Part shown: positions 1 through 10,000 of the stretch, one piece after another
How the letters are laid out: each line of letters begins with the position of its first letter
Numbering within the stretch: the first letter of the stretch is position 1
Source: JAQUOA01 sp037443785
GTDB lineage: Bacteria; Bacteroidota; Ignavibacteria; UBA10030; UBA8401
Length of the DNA: 64,000 bases
NCBI GenBank assembly: GCA_037443785.1
Contig: JBBINR010000016.1
Coordinates: 11,730 to 75,729 of the forward strand
Reading direction: 5' to 3'
Made by a program: the position numbers and the translations under genes
Notes under the pieces: model-generated
Told to the model about the DNA's origin: nothing
Databases searched by the model: none
Seen by the model: the letters and a program-made list of their open reading frames with translations, nothing else

Positions 1-1
1 G

Positions 2-1192
2 CAACTTGTGTACGATACGGTAATGCATGGTCAGAGCGGAGTGATTCGTTATTTTTATGCGACGCGCGATACCCTGAATAAAAATGAAACGGCAATATTA
101 TACTGGAATACTTCAGAAAATTCCCAAGTGTTTCTTAATGGAAATCCTGTGAATGCTGTCGATTCGTTGAACATTGCGCCATCAAACACAACAACGTATA
201 CACTTACGACCCGAGGCTCGATTTCAGATTCTGTGACTCGCACAATATTTTATTATCCTCCGGGAAAAATAAAATTCTTTCGAGCAAACATTCCGATGTA
301 TGAAATAGGTTCAATCGATTCTATTGCGTTGCGGTGGCAAACGGGAACAGGGTCATCCGTTTCTTTCAATGGAACGCCGGTAAAAGAAAATGATACTGTT
401 GGTGTTTTCGTTTCACGCGATACAATATTTACATTGATTGCAGATGGAGAGCAGGCAGATACACAAAGCATCACCATCACCGGAATTCAAACAGACAAAT
501 TCAATCGGGCACTTCATCGAACGGCGTCCGCTTCGACAACAGATTGGGGATATTCGATAAGTGCGGTGAACGATGGCGACAGTAATACGTTTTGGAAAAG
601 TAAATCCGGAAAGACTCAATGGATATCGATCGATTTTGGGAAAACCATTTCGGTGAAAAATGTTCGGCTGCAATGGGGGTCGGTCTATGGAATAAGTTAT
701 TATCTGTATCTTGTCAAAGAATCGGGTGAGTTGATAGCGATCTATAATACTGGTGCGGGTGATGGAGATGTGGACGATATTTCCGGATTATCGGGATCTG
801 GTCGTCAACTTAAAATTTTGTGTTTGAAAAATAATACTCTTGACGATTCATATATTCTTAAAGAGTGTGAAGTGTATGGAACGAACGACCTTACATCCGC
901 GCGAGACAATAATTCGACATTGTCAGTTTCAACATTTTTGCTGGAACAAAATTACCCTAATCCATTTAATCCTTCTACGATCATCAATTATCGTATACCT
1001 TCAACAGCCCATGTTACCGTAACAATTTTTGATCTCCTTGGGAAAAAAGTAACGACATTGGTTGATGAAACAAAGCCAGCGGGAAATTATTCTATTCTGT
1101 TTAATGCCGAGCGTTTACCGAACGGTGTATATTTTGTCCGCCTGCAAAGCGGTGTTATGATGCAGACAAAGACAATGGTGTTTTTAAAATAA
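2..1192 (+). CDS. Secreted multidomain protein, C-terminal part (Ig-like repeats, discoidin-like domain, T9SS sorting domain)
   Basis: The frame is open to the left edge, so the N-terminus and any catalytic domain lie outside the window. Visible are two Ig-like repeats that share a pattern (W-N/Q-T, an 'FNGTPV'-like turn, then a 'T-TL' strand). A discoidin/F5-8C-like domain follows at about residues 165-290 (NRALHRTASAS, DGDSNTFWKS, WISIDFG). A type A T9SS sorting domain ends the protein (NYPNPFNPST, NGVYFVRLQSG). Discoidin modules commonly bind glycans and the sorting domain directs export and surface attachment. It may be the tail of a secreted polysaccharide-degrading enzyme for the nearby mannoside locus, but no catalytic residues are visible. 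Confidence 0.8.
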   Translation, partial: QLVYDTVMHGQSGVIRYFYATRDTLNKNETAILYWNTSENSQVFLNGNPVNAVDSLNIAPSNTTTYTLTTRGSISDSVTRTIFYYPPGKIKFFRANIPMYEIGSIDSIALRWQTGTGSSVSFNGTPVKENDTVGVFVSRDTIFTLIADGEQADTQSITITGIQTDKFNRALHRTASASTTDWGYSISAVNDGDSNTFWKSKSGKTQWISIDFGKTISVKNVRLQWGSVYGISYYLYLVKESGELIAIYNTGAGDGDVDDISGLSGSGRQLKILCLKNNTLDDSYILKECEVYGTNDLTSARDNNSTLSVSTFLLEQNYPNPFNPSTIINYRIPSTAHVTVTIFDLLGKKVTTLVDETKPAGNYSILFNAERLPNGVYFVRLQSGVMMQTKTMVFLK

Positions 1193-1277
1193 ACCCGGGA
1201 GTATTAACGGTTGTTACCGCAAAAATTCCCGTTGGAAAAAAATGGAAAGATTCGTATATTTAATAAATCGTAATCAC

Positions 1278-1351
1278 GCACCCGTAGCTCAACTGGATAG
1301 AGCACCAGCCTACGAAGCTGGGGGTTACAAGTTCGACTCTTGTCGGGTGTA
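1278..1351 (+). tRNA. tRNA-Arg (anticodon ACG)
   Basis: A full cloverleaf can be drawn. The acceptor stem is 1278-1284 with 1344-1350 (first pair G-U). The D stem is GCTC/GAGC (1287-1290/1300-1303). The anticodon stem CCAGC/GCTGG encloses loop CTACGAA with anticodon ACG at 1312-1314. The T stem ACAAG/CTTGT encloses TTCGACT. The discriminator is A1351 and no CCA is encoded. A degenerate copy of its 3' part lies at 31425-31453 in the same orientation. Confidence 0.95.
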
Positions 1352-1355
1352 CAAG

Positions 1356-1386
1356 AAAAAGCCCTGTAAATACAGGGCTTTTTTAT
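1356..1386 (+). terminator. Rho-independent terminator of tRNA-Arg
   Basis: The stem GCCCTGTA/TACAGGGC is flanked by an A-run on the left and a T-run on the right, 5 bases after the tRNA. The A/T flanks make it fold on both strands. Confidence 0.85.
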
Positions 1387-1618
1387 TTTATCCCCTTTCG
1401 TAATTCTGCAAAACCAAAAAACCTTATAACACCAGGTGTTTTAATTATAGTCCACATCGAGTGAACTCTTCTTGAATCTATCGTTGCATTGTCTGATTTG
1501 TAAACACAGCATTTTGCTGGTGAAGTCCAAACCACATTACCATATAGTGTTAAACTCGAAAATGAACAAATGCCATTTTCAGTTTTTATGATAGATTAAT
1601 TTTGGTATAAATAAAGTC
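1387..1618. other. Intergenic stretch without a supportable gene
   Basis: I see no gene with a start and ribosome-binding site between the tRNA terminator and the lacI promoter. On the minus strand the frame covering 1383-1595 stays open for about 70 codons, ends just before the tRNA terminator and has no ATG/GTG/TTG near its upstream limit. It could be a decayed gene end or chance in AT-rich DNA. Confidence 0.4.
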
Positions 1619-1647
1619 TTGACATAGTCAAATAATTGGCTTATAAT
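1619..1647 (+). promoter_or_regulatory. Consensus sigma-70-type promoter of the lacI-family gene
   Basis: TTGACA at 1619-1624 and TATAAT at 1642-1647 are exactly 17 bp apart, a full match to the classical bacterial consensus. The -35 box sits in a small inverted repeat, TTGAC-ATA-GTCAA (1619-1631). The expected start falls inside the palindrome that follows, so repression by occlusion is likely. The leader to the ATG at 1738 would be about 80 nt. Confidence 0.85.
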
Positions 1648-1648
1648 G

Positions 1649-1662
1649 TCGAAACGTTTCGA
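1649..1662. promoter_or_regulatory. Primary LacI-family operator O1
   Basis: TCGAAACGTTTCGA is a perfect 14-bp palindrome with the central CG typical of LacI/GalR-family operators. It begins two bases after the -10 box and covers the expected transcription start. The adjacent gene encodes a LacI-family protein, so autoregulation is the simplest reading. Confidence 0.8.
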
Positions 1663-1722
1663 TTAAATTTATTAAAAAATAACTTAAAAAATGCCAATGA
1701 ATTCTTTATTTATATCTTAAAA

Positions 1723-1736
1723 TAAAAACGTTTCGA
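1723..1736. promoter_or_regulatory. Secondary LacI-family operator O2 at the start codon
   Basis: TAAAAACGTTTCGA matches the upstream palindrome at 12 of 14 positions and ends one base before the lacI-family ATG. The two centres are 74 bp apart, close to seven helical turns, so both sites face the same side of DNA and could support looping. The site occupies the place where a ribosome-binding site would be, and no Shine-Dalgarno sequence is seen. Confidence 0.7.
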
Positions 1737-1737
1737 C

Positions 1738-2784
1738 ATGAACAAAAAACCTAATATTAAGGATGTTGCAAAAAAAGCCGGACTTTCTTTATCTACCGTT
1801 TCTCTGGTGATTAATAATAAATCGCGTGTCAGTAAAGAAACCAGAGACAAAGTAAAAAAAATTATTTCAGAGTTAAATTATCATCCTCAACGAAGCGGAA
1901 GATTTCTCGCTTCAAAGCTCAGTGGAAACATTGGATTTATTCTCACCGAAGACCACTTTTCAAAATCAGAACCTTTCTATACAAGAATTTTTCTTGGAAC
2001 CGAATTCGAAGCACGAAAGAGCAACTACTATGTTCTTCTGACAACAGTAAATTTTAATGTCAAAGACACGAAAGAAATTCCCCGCTTTCTTCTTGAATCA
2101 AATATTGATGGGGTAATCATTGCGGGAAAAATTGGTTCGTCGTGGATCGATTATCTCCGTGAGAGGAACATTCCTTTACTTCTTGTCGATTTTGATAAAC
2201 CTGATAAAGGTGTTTCAACTGTTTTGATCGATAATTTCGAAGGAGCAAAACTTGCAGTTTCTCATCTGGCAAAAGGTGGACACAAAAAAATTGGATTCAT
2301 CGGCGGCGATATTGAACATCCGAGTATTAGTGACCGATATTCCGGTTATCGATACACAATGAATAATTTAAACTTATCTATCTCCGATAGTTATATATGC
2401 ATTACAGAACCGGAGACACAATCGGTCAATGGGTATAACGCTGCAAAAAAAATATTTCAAAATAAATCAAACATACCCTCAGCACTCTTTATTGCGAATG
2501 ATGCCATGGCAGTCGGCTGTATGCGTTACTTGAAAGAGAATGGGAAAAAAATTCCCGCTGATGTGGCGATTGTTGGATTTGATAATGTTGAAATGGGATT
2601 TTTATCTGAACCTCGTTTAACAACGATCAATGTTCATCGCGAGGAAATCGGGAGTATCGCCGTCAAACGCATGGTAGAGATGATAAAAGAAAAAACCGAA
2701 CTGCGAACAAAAACAATCACAAATGTAGAATTAGTTGTGAGAGAATCGTGTGGAATCAAAATAAATAATCCTGTGAAGGATTGA
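1738..2784 (+). CDS. LacI-family transcriptional regulator of the glycan locus
   Basis: At 348 aa this is the normal LacI/GalR length. Residues 6-27 form the N-terminal helix-turn-helix and hinge start (NIKDVAKKAGLSLSTVSLVI). A periplasmic-binding-protein-like effector domain follows (IGFIGG near 185, SALFIANDAMAVG near 255, VAIVGFDNVEMG near 278). It starts directly after operator O2, under a promoter with operator O1. It probably senses a sugar released from the imported glycan and controls itself and the downstream uptake and hydrolysis genes. The effector cannot be read from sequence; mannose or a manno-oligosaccharide is inferred from the GH2 and GH130 genes. Confidence 0.92.
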   Translation: MNKKPNIKDVAKKAGLSLSTVSLVINNKSRVSKETRDKVKKIISELNYHPQRSGRFLASKLSGNIGFILTEDHFSKSEPFYTRIFLGTEFEARKSNYYVLLTTVNFNVKDTKEIPRFLLESNIDGVIIAGKIGSSWIDYLRERNIPLLLVDFDKPDKGVSTVLIDNFEGAKLAVSHLAKGGHKKIGFIGGDIEHPSISDRYSGYRYTMNNLNLSISDSYICITEPETQSVNGYNAAKKIFQNKSNIPSALFIANDAMAVGCMRYLKENGKKIPADVAIVGFDNVEMGFLSEPRLTTINVHREEIGSIAVKRMVEMIKEKTELRTKTITNVELVVRESCGIKINNPVKD

Positions 2785-2866
2785 CGAAGGAGGTGTCGAT
2801 GGAGCAAGAATGACTCTGTATTCGTTTGTTAAATTCATTTTTCATCAACTAAAAGGAGAAGCAATC

Positions 2867-4324
2867 ATGAATTGGCGAAGAAATCTACCGTTATTTAGTT
2901 TTGTATTCTTGTGGGCGGTGTTACTGCTGCCAGCACAGAATACGAACTTACTTCCAAATGGCGGATTTGAGAGTGGGAAGCCGTCGTTGTGGAATGCGGA
3001 AGCAGGGACCAGCGGAGCGACCTTGAGCTGGGCAAGCGATCAAGTGCATCAGGGAACCCGATCATTGAAGATAGCCAAGAGCACCACAGCCGGAAGCGCA
3101 CGCTGGGTATCACAGAACAACGTGCGGTATTGGGTTGATATGGTCAGCAAAGGAGTCGATATAAAAATTGGCGCATGGGTAAAGACAAGTGGAGTGAACA
3201 CGTCTCCTGCAACAGCCGACGCAAAGTGGCAAGTAAAATTTACATTCTATGACACCAACATGGTAATGATCGGACAGTCGGTAGCATTGGATGTCGATCA
3301 AAGCGTTGCAAGCAAAGCATGGTATGCCGATACGAACGCAGTGGGTTCAGTAATTTTACCGAAGGATGCATACAAAGTTATTATCTCAGCTGAAGCAGGA
3401 GCCAATGCAACAGGGACAGTCTGGTTCGATGATTTTATTTTTGTTGGACGAGCCGGAGCGTGGGCAGGACAGAACTGGAATGGATTTGTTGATGCTGACA
3501 GCGGCTGGCAGTATTGGATTGCACCGAACGGCGGAAATGATGGAGCGACCTATTTCCCGGGATCAGGTGTGACCACAGAAGCAGCCCACAGCGGTACATC
3601 ATCATTGAAGATTGCTGGAGCGCCAGGTCGTGGAGATGGAGAGTTAGTATGGTTTACAGAAACCGTTCCGGTCACGGGCAACAAGCAATATGTTGTCAGT
3701 GCATGGGTGAAGACCAGTCAGATCAAGAAAGATTCAGTGTTCAATGCAGAAAGTCAGTTAGGCTTTACAGCAACGTGGCATTCGAAATTGTTTGCTGATG
3801 CTGGCGGATGGAATGAAATCGGTGGAGCAGATTATCGCTTTACCTTGAAAGACACCGCAACAGATTGGACACAATACTTCTGGGTGATTACTGCACCGGC
3901 AGATGCAAAAGCTGTTTCGATTCGTGCTCGCAGCTGGCATCTCTGGACTGGTGTCTCGTATTGGGATGATTTTTCAGTGAACGGTGTTGATAACGTCGTA
4001 ACGGGAGTTCGGGAGAACATCAGTGCGAATAATATCAATGTTCCAAGTGATTATTCGTTGCAACAGAATTACCCGAATCCGTTTAACCCGTCGACAACAA
4101 TTGAATATTCATTACCTGTCAGCGGACATGTGATGCTTGAAGTGTTTAACATCGTCGGACAAAAAGTTGCTACGGTCGTCGATCAAACACAAAATGCAGG
4201 AACATGGACGGCTCGTTGGAATGGCAAAGATGACAGAGGAATTACTGTCGGCACCGGTTTGTACTTCTACCGTCTCTCGACAAACTCTTTTGTCTCTACC
4301 AAAAAAATGATGCTTATCAAATAG
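2867..4324 (+). CDS. Secreted carbohydrate-binding protein with two CBM-like domains and T9SS sorting domain
   Basis: I chose the ATG at 2867 because AAAAGGAG (2851-2858) precedes it and the protein then begins with a signal peptide (MNWRRNLPLFSF...LLLPAQ). An in-frame ATG at 2810 would add 19 residues before the signal. The 485-aa product has two similar beta-sandwich units of carbohydrate-binding-module type: NLLPNGGFESG with GTRSLKI, and GWQYWIAPNGGNDGA with GTSSLKI. A type A T9SS domain ends it from about residue 401 (NYPNPFNPST). No catalytic domain is visible, so a surface glycan-binding role is likely, perhaps standing in for a SusD-type protein. It follows lacI by 82 bp and ends in a hairpin before the TonB receptor gene. 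Confidence 0.82.
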   Translation: MNWRRNLPLFSFVFLWAVLLLPAQNTNLLPNGGFESGKPSLWNAEAGTSGATLSWASDQVHQGTRSLKIAKSTTAGSARWVSQNNVRYWVDMVSKGVDIKIGAWVKTSGVNTSPATADAKWQVKFTFYDTNMVMIGQSVALDVDQSVASKAWYADTNAVGSVILPKDAYKVIISAEAGANATGTVWFDDFIFVGRAGAWAGQNWNGFVDADSGWQYWIAPNGGNDGATYFPGSGVTTEAAHSGTSSLKIAGAPGRGDGELVWFTETVPVTGNKQYVVSAWVKTSQIKKDSVFNAESQLGFTATWHSKLFADAGGWNEIGGADYRFTLKDTATDWTQYFWVITAPADAKAVSIRARSWHLWTGVSYWDDFSVNGVDNVVTGVRENISANNINVPSDYSLQQNYPNPFNPSTTIEYSLPVSGHVMLEVFNIVGQKVATVVDQTQNAGTWTARWNGKDDRGITVGTGLYFYRLSTNSFVSTKKMMLIK

Positions 4325-4332
4325 TTTTCTCT

Positions 4333-4386
4333 CAATGCAGTATGATGATCTTTTGAATAAAGAGATTGTCATACTGCATATTTTTT
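4333..4386 (+). terminator. Hairpin terminator/attenuator between the CBM protein and the TonB receptor gene
   Basis: An 11-bp perfect stem (ATGCAGTATGA/TCATACTGCAT, 4335-4345 and 4369-4379) with a partly self-pairing loop is followed by T-rich 4381-4386. The next gene starts at 4408, leaving no clear room for a promoter. Partial read-through, with a high-level first gene and lower downstream genes, is the likely arrangement. Confidence 0.75.
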
Positions 4387-4407
4387 CATTAAAATTGCGG
4401 CACACGT

Positions 4408-7083
4408 ATGAGATATTTTGTTATCCTATCAATTTTATTTTTTATTGGAGTGAACATCGTTGTTGCAGGTTCTACTGGAAAAATTGCCGGACGCGTTATT
4501 GACTCAAATACAAAAGAAGCAATTATTGGGGCCAATGTTCTTATTGAAGGAACGAAGATCGGCGCTTCAACCGATTTTGATGGATACTATAATATCTTAA
4601 ACGTTGCTCCTGGCGAATATACGCTTCATGCGTCTGTACTCGGGTATCATTCAGCAACAATGACGCAGGTAAAAGTTTCTGTTGATTTAACCACAAAAAT
4701 TGATTTTTCTCTTACCGAATCATCCGTTCAACTCAATCAAGAAGTGCTTATCGTTGCACAGCGTCCGATTGTTCAAAAGGATTTAACATCGTCATCGTCG
4801 AAAGTCAGCTCAGATCAAATTAAAGCCATTCCGGTGGAAGATGTTGCCGGTCTTGTCAATTTACAAGCGGGTGTAGTTGACGGGCATTTTCGAGGCGGCC
4901 GCTCCGGCGAAGTGCTCTATTTAATAGATGGTATTCCGGTAACCGATTCATATTCCGGCGGTGCGGGAGTAACGGCTGAAAATCACACGATTCAGGAACT
5001 TGAAGTTATCAGCGGCACGTTTAACGCAGAATACGGCCAAGCAATGTCAGGAATCGTAAACCAAATTACAAAAGATGGAACAGAAAAATATTCTGCAAGC
5101 ATTTCGACATACTTCGGCGATTACGTCAGCGGAAGGAAAAATATGTTCCTGAATCCGGATTCTGCGCGCCACGGAAATCTTACAACACCGATCCAGCCGA
5201 CTGATGAGTACAATCATATTAGTCCAACAGATATTTATGATGTGCAAGGAACGTTGAGTGGTCCGATCATAGGATCCGATCTGACGTTCTTTTTGTCGGG
5301 AAGGCTGTATTCCAATAAGGGATATTTGTACGGGAGAAGAATTTTTAATCCAACAGATTCAGCGGACTTTAGTTCAAACGATCCATCAAAATGGTATCGC
5401 GGCACAACGGGCGACAACAGTTATGTTCCGATGAATAATGAACAACGAAAAACTTTGCAGGGAAAAATTTCACTCCGTTTATTTGGAACAGACAAAGTTC
5501 GTTTTTCATATCTCGGACAAAGTCGCGAATGGAAAAATTATGATCACCAGTACAAATACACTCCCGATGGTTCGCTGAAAAATTTTTCCGATGGAACTCT
5601 TGGTACCGTTAATTATGTCGGAGTCATCAGTTCACAGACATTTTGGGAAGCAGACGTCGCGTGGTATAAAACATCGGAACAATCGTACGTGTATCAAGAT
5701 CCGTATGATCCGAAATTTCCGGTGTATACACGAAAGATTCAATCAAGCGGTTCTGCATTTCTTACCGGCGGTGCAGAAGATATTCATTTCAATCGTGAAT
5801 TACGATATTGGCTTGGCAAGGGTGATTTTGTAAGCCAAATCGACAATCACCATCAAATAAAAGCGGGATTTGACGCGAAACAATATCGGTTATGGATTAA
5901 CAACTTTGGAATTCAAAACGATCAATTATCAAATTACACTCCGCGGCCTGTTTACTTTGGTCGGTCGGACTTTGCAAGCACTATTATTCCTCCCATTCAA
6001 TGGTCGATCTATACTCAAGATAAAATGGAGTACGAAAGTTTTATTGTAAATATCGGTTTGCGGTTCGATTACTTTGATTCGAAAGCAAAAATTCTGACAG
6101 AGCAGCTTAAGTTATCGCGAGTCGCCGGTCAAAAACCAGCCGATCCGGAATATCAAGTAAGCCCTAGATTTGGTCTGGCGTTTCCGATAACCGATCAAGG
6201 AGTTTTGCATTTATCCTACGGCCATTTTTTTCAAGTGCCGCAATTTGATTTGTTGTATCTCAATCCGTCGTACAACATCAATGCAACAGAACTTTTTCAA
6301 GTCGGTAATCCCGGGCTTCGTTCTGAACGGACCGTTGCGTACGAACTTGGCTTGCAGCAGCAAATTGCAGAAAATGTTGGAGTCGATCTCAGTCTATTCT
6401 ATAAAGACGTTCGCAATCTTATCGGGACGCAAATTTTTGATATCGGCAACGGAAATAAATATTCACAGTACGTGAATCAAGATTATGGAAATACGAGAGG
6501 CTTTATTCTTTCTTTTGAAAAACGGCTTCAAGATGGATTTGGCGCGTCGCTTGATTACACATTTCAAATTGCGAAAGGAAATGCATCTGACCCAAACTCT
6601 GTATTTCTTGACAATCAATCAAGCCCGCCGCGCGAAAGTCAGAAACAGCTTTCACCGCTGGACTGGGATCGACGGCATTCGCTTAACGCTACGTTAACGT
6701 TTGGCGAGCAGAGTAATTATATCATTACAGCAATCGGCAGGCTCGGAAGCGGATTGCCGTACACTCCGTCATATCAAAATCAACGAACCGGTTTAGTTAA
6801 CAGTGAAAACAGACCGATGATGTACACTGTCGATCTCTATGTGACAAAATTTTTAGATATTGGCGGATATCCTATTAATCTTTTTGTGAAAGTTTACAAT
6901 GTGTTTGATAATGAAAACGAATTAAATATTTTCACCGATACCGGCCGTGCAAGTTACAGCCTTGCCTCAGGATATTCTGGACGTCCGCGTGGTGTAAATT
7001 CTATCGAGGAATATTATACACGTCCGGATTTTTATTCTGCGCCGCGCCAGATTGTTGCAGGATTTGATCTCAACATTAACTAA
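4408..7083 (+). CDS. TonB-dependent outer-membrane receptor of the glycan locus
   Basis: This 891-aa protein has a signal peptide (to about residue 21), a carboxypeptidase-regulatory-like beta-sandwich at about 24-105 (GKIAGRVIDSNTKEAIIGANV, GEYTLHASVLGYHS) and a plug domain at about 125-225 (VLYLIDGIPV, FNAEYGQAMSGIVNQITKDG). A long beta-barrel with C-terminal receptor features follows. It should import oligosaccharides across the outer membrane with TonB energy. No SusD homologue is next to it, unlike a standard Bacteroidetes polysaccharide-utilization locus. The following genes lie within 12 bp or overlap, so it opens the main operon. No Shine-Dalgarno sequence precedes its ATG. Confidence 0.93.
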   Translation: MRYFVILSILFFIGVNIVVAGSTGKIAGRVIDSNTKEAIIGANVLIEGTKIGASTDFDGYYNILNVAPGEYTLHASVLGYHSATMTQVKVSVDLTTKIDFSLTESSVQLNQEVLIVAQRPIVQKDLTSSSSKVSSDQIKAIPVEDVAGLVNLQAGVVDGHFRGGRSGEVLYLIDGIPVTDSYSGGAGVTAENHTIQELEVISGTFNAEYGQAMSGIVNQITKDGTEKYSASISTYFGDYVSGRKNMFLNPDSARHGNLTTPIQPTDEYNHISPTDIYDVQGTLSGPIIGSDLTFFLSGRLYSNKGYLYGRRIFNPTDSADFSSNDPSKWYRGTTGDNSYVPMNNEQRKTLQGKISLRLFGTDKVRFSYLGQSREWKNYDHQYKYTPDGSLKNFSDGTLGTVNYVGVISSQTFWEADVAWYKTSEQSYVYQDPYDPKFPVYTRKIQSSGSAFLTGGAEDIHFNRELRYWLGKGDFVSQIDNHHQIKAGFDAKQYRLWINNFGIQNDQLSNYTPRPVYFGRSDFASTIIPPIQWSIYTQDKMEYESFIVNIGLRFDYFDSKAKILTEQLKLSRVAGQKPADPEYQVSPRFGLAFPITDQGVLHLSYGHFFQVPQFDLLYLNPSYNINATELFQVGNPGLRSERTVAYELGLQQQIAENVGVDLSLFYKDVRNLIGTQIFDIGNGNKYSQYVNQDYGNTRGFILSFEKRLQDGFGASLDYTFQIAKGNASDPNSVFLDNQSSPPRESQKQLSPLDWDRRHSLNATLTFGEQSNYIITAIGRLGSGLPYTPSYQNQRTGLVNSENRPMMYTVDLYVTKFLDIGGYPINLFVKVYNVFDNENELNIFTDTGRASYSLASGYSGRPRGVNSIEEYYTRPDFYSAPRQIVAGFDLNIN

Positions 7084-7092
7084 AGAATCTCT

Positions 7093-10000
7093 ATGAAAGA
7101 ATGCATGCGTATATGGTACCGATTCGTTGTTGCGCTTCTTTTTTTTGTCAGTATCGTCGTGGCTCAACAAAAATTTATCGATCCAAATAAGGGAAGTATC
7201 ACGTACACAAAAAAAGGTATTATGGATGGGAATTTCGTGCGCACAATTTTCTTGAATCATGGAGAGATTGCTCATTATCCGGACAGCCCGTCCGGTGAGT
7301 GGCCAAAAGGTTCCGGTCATCAATACGTCGATGGAATTGCTGTCATTGTGCAAGCTGAAACAAAAGACAGAACGAACGCAACGATCCATCCGTTGGAAAC
7401 GAACTATCGCGAATTTATTCGCACGAATCCGGTAACAAAAGTTCCGTGGGGGTGGGAGCCCCTTCCCGGATATGCGAATCCGACACAGGATGAGCCTGCG
7501 ATGAGCAACAAACCAAAAACATGGCCTGCAACGTGGCCTGATCGTTCGTCGGAGTGGGACAAAAATTGGAACGGATATTTCGGTCGCGGAATTATGAATG
7601 CGGATCTTGAAACATATTTTAGAATGGATGATGCGGCTGATAAGCAATACAACTACTATCCAATCGCTTCTGATACGACCCGCGGTGGTCTTGGTTTACA
7701 AGTTGCAGTACGGGGATTTCAATGGTCGCAGGTGCTCGCTGCTGATGTAATTTTTTGGTATTACGAAATCACAAATATTTCAGATAGAGATTATACAAAA
7801 GTTGTCTTTGCGCAATACGTGGATTGGGGAATTGGCGGCACGGATGATTCCAGCGATGACCGCGGTTTATTCGATAAGGAACTTGACATCGCGTACGCAT
7901 TTGATGGAGATGGAAGAGGATCGCCGGGAGGTTGGTCGCCAGTAGGGTATGCAGGGTATGCGTTTCTCGAGAGCCCGGGAATTTCAAAAGATTCTGTCGG
8001 CAATCCGCAGGGATTGGATGATGATGATGATGGAATTATTGATGAAAAAAGAGACAACGGTTCCGGAACAGAAATTATCGGCAAGGCAAATGTCATTGCG
8101 GCGCTTTCGGCAAGTGTCGATGTGACAAAATTTTTGCGATTCTATAATTATTCAAGTATTGAAAATGTCCCGGCAGTACAACAAGGGTATTGGTGGACAG
8201 GAGATGAAAATGCCAATTGGGTAGGCTTTTCTGATTTGAATAAAAATGGTCGTTGGGATGAAGGTGAACCTTTGAACGATGATGTCGGAACTGACGGTCT
8301 TTCTTCATTTGATTCAAATTATCCCGGAGCTGATGCAGACGGAAGTCAAGGAGATGGAAAACCTGAAGAGGGAGAGCCAAATTTTGGATCGCTTGATAAG
8401 GATGAATCCGATCAAATTGGTTTGACCGGATTCAGCATTTTCCCTGTTCACTTTTATGAACTTCATAATGATGAACAAAATTGGAATGTATTGACGACGC
8501 CGATCGATACAACGGGATTTCAACAGCTGGATAATGTAAATCTTGGAATGTATTTTTCCGCAGGCGCGCGCCCAGATGCGAAGAAAAATTTTCCGGGAAA
8601 TTTATTTCCGTTACGAAAATTGCAAACGGAAAGATTTTCGATGGCGCTTTTGTTTGGTGACAATCGCAATGATTTAATCCGCCGCAAAAAAACTGTTCAA
8701 CAAATCTATAATGCAAACTATCGCTTCGCGAAACCTCCGGAGAAACCAATTGTTACCGCTGTAGCAGGCGATCACAAAGTAACATTGTATTGGGACAGCC
8801 GTGCAGAGCAATCATTCGATCCATTTCTTCAACAATATGATTTTGAAGGATACAGAATTTATCGTAGTACCGAAGCAAGCTTTCTCGAAGATCTGATTAT
8901 CACCGATGCGTATGGAAAATCAACCTACCGCTCACCAATAGCACAGTTTGATCTGGTGGACAGCATCAAAGGTTTGCATCCGATTGATGTGAACGGTGTA
9001 AGATTTAATCTCGGCGATGATACAGGACTCCGTCACACATATATTGATACTGATGTTCAAAACGGCCAGACATATTATTACGCTGTTGTATCATATGATC
9101 GAGGATATTACACGTTGGATCCAATTGCAGGATATGACGGGATCGCTCCGTCTGAATGCACGAGCATCATTCAAACCGACGTGAATGGAAATACCAAAGC
9201 TGATATCAACACTGCCGCTGTGACTCCTCGTGCACCATCGGCAGGTTATGTGGAGCCTGGACTTGACGGGCAGATTCTTCACGCTGGTGTCGGCACGGGA
9301 AGTTTTTCCATTGCAGTGCTTAATCCGGATTCGATCAGAAAAGGACATTCTTATCGAGTGACATTCGAGAATAATTCTGCATTCCAAAATAATTCCAAAC
9401 CATATTTCATTATGCGTGATGAAACGTCCGGCATTGAAGTTGGTGCAAAAAAACAAATCGTCGGCAATCCCGAAGAAACTTCTGTGATCGATGGATTTAT
9501 TGGTTACGTGAAAAATGATGCAGCGGTTGAAGTGAAAAAAATAGAATGGGCAAAAGGAAATTCAAACTTAGCTATTACAGTGAATTCATTGGAAAAAGAT
9601 AATGCCTATTCAGGAGTTGCCGTACGATATCCTGCCGATTATGAAATTCGATTTTCAAATCAAATCGTTGATACATCGACACAAACAGGATTTTTTGATA
9701 CGCCCATCCCTACCAAATTTACTGTTTGGAATACGACGGAAAATAGAAAAGCACAATTTGTTTTGTTCGATAATCGAAATGATTCCACGATTGAACCGGG
9801 GAATAGATTGATAATTATTTCCGGCGACAGCTTAGGAAAATCTGCACAGTTAGGTAATTATCGCGCAGCGTGGGAAGTGAAAACATTCATTGATACGACA
9901 GCAGGAACATTAAAACTTCCGCAGCCAAACGATGTTTTGGGCATCACGACCACAAAACCGTTCAGGACTGGTGAAGCATTTCAATTCAAAATACGAGGAT

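Noticed and set aside
1383..1595. Open minus-strand frame of about 70 codons between tRNA-Arg and the lacI promoter
   Set aside because: No usable start codon or ribosome-binding site near its upstream end, and no recognisable motif; likely chance or a decayed fragment.
2799..2813. Four-codon frame (ATG to TGA) after AAGGAGG upstream of the CBM protein
   Set aside because: Too short to call a leader peptide; the stronger signal is the ATG at 2867 with its own ribosome-binding site.
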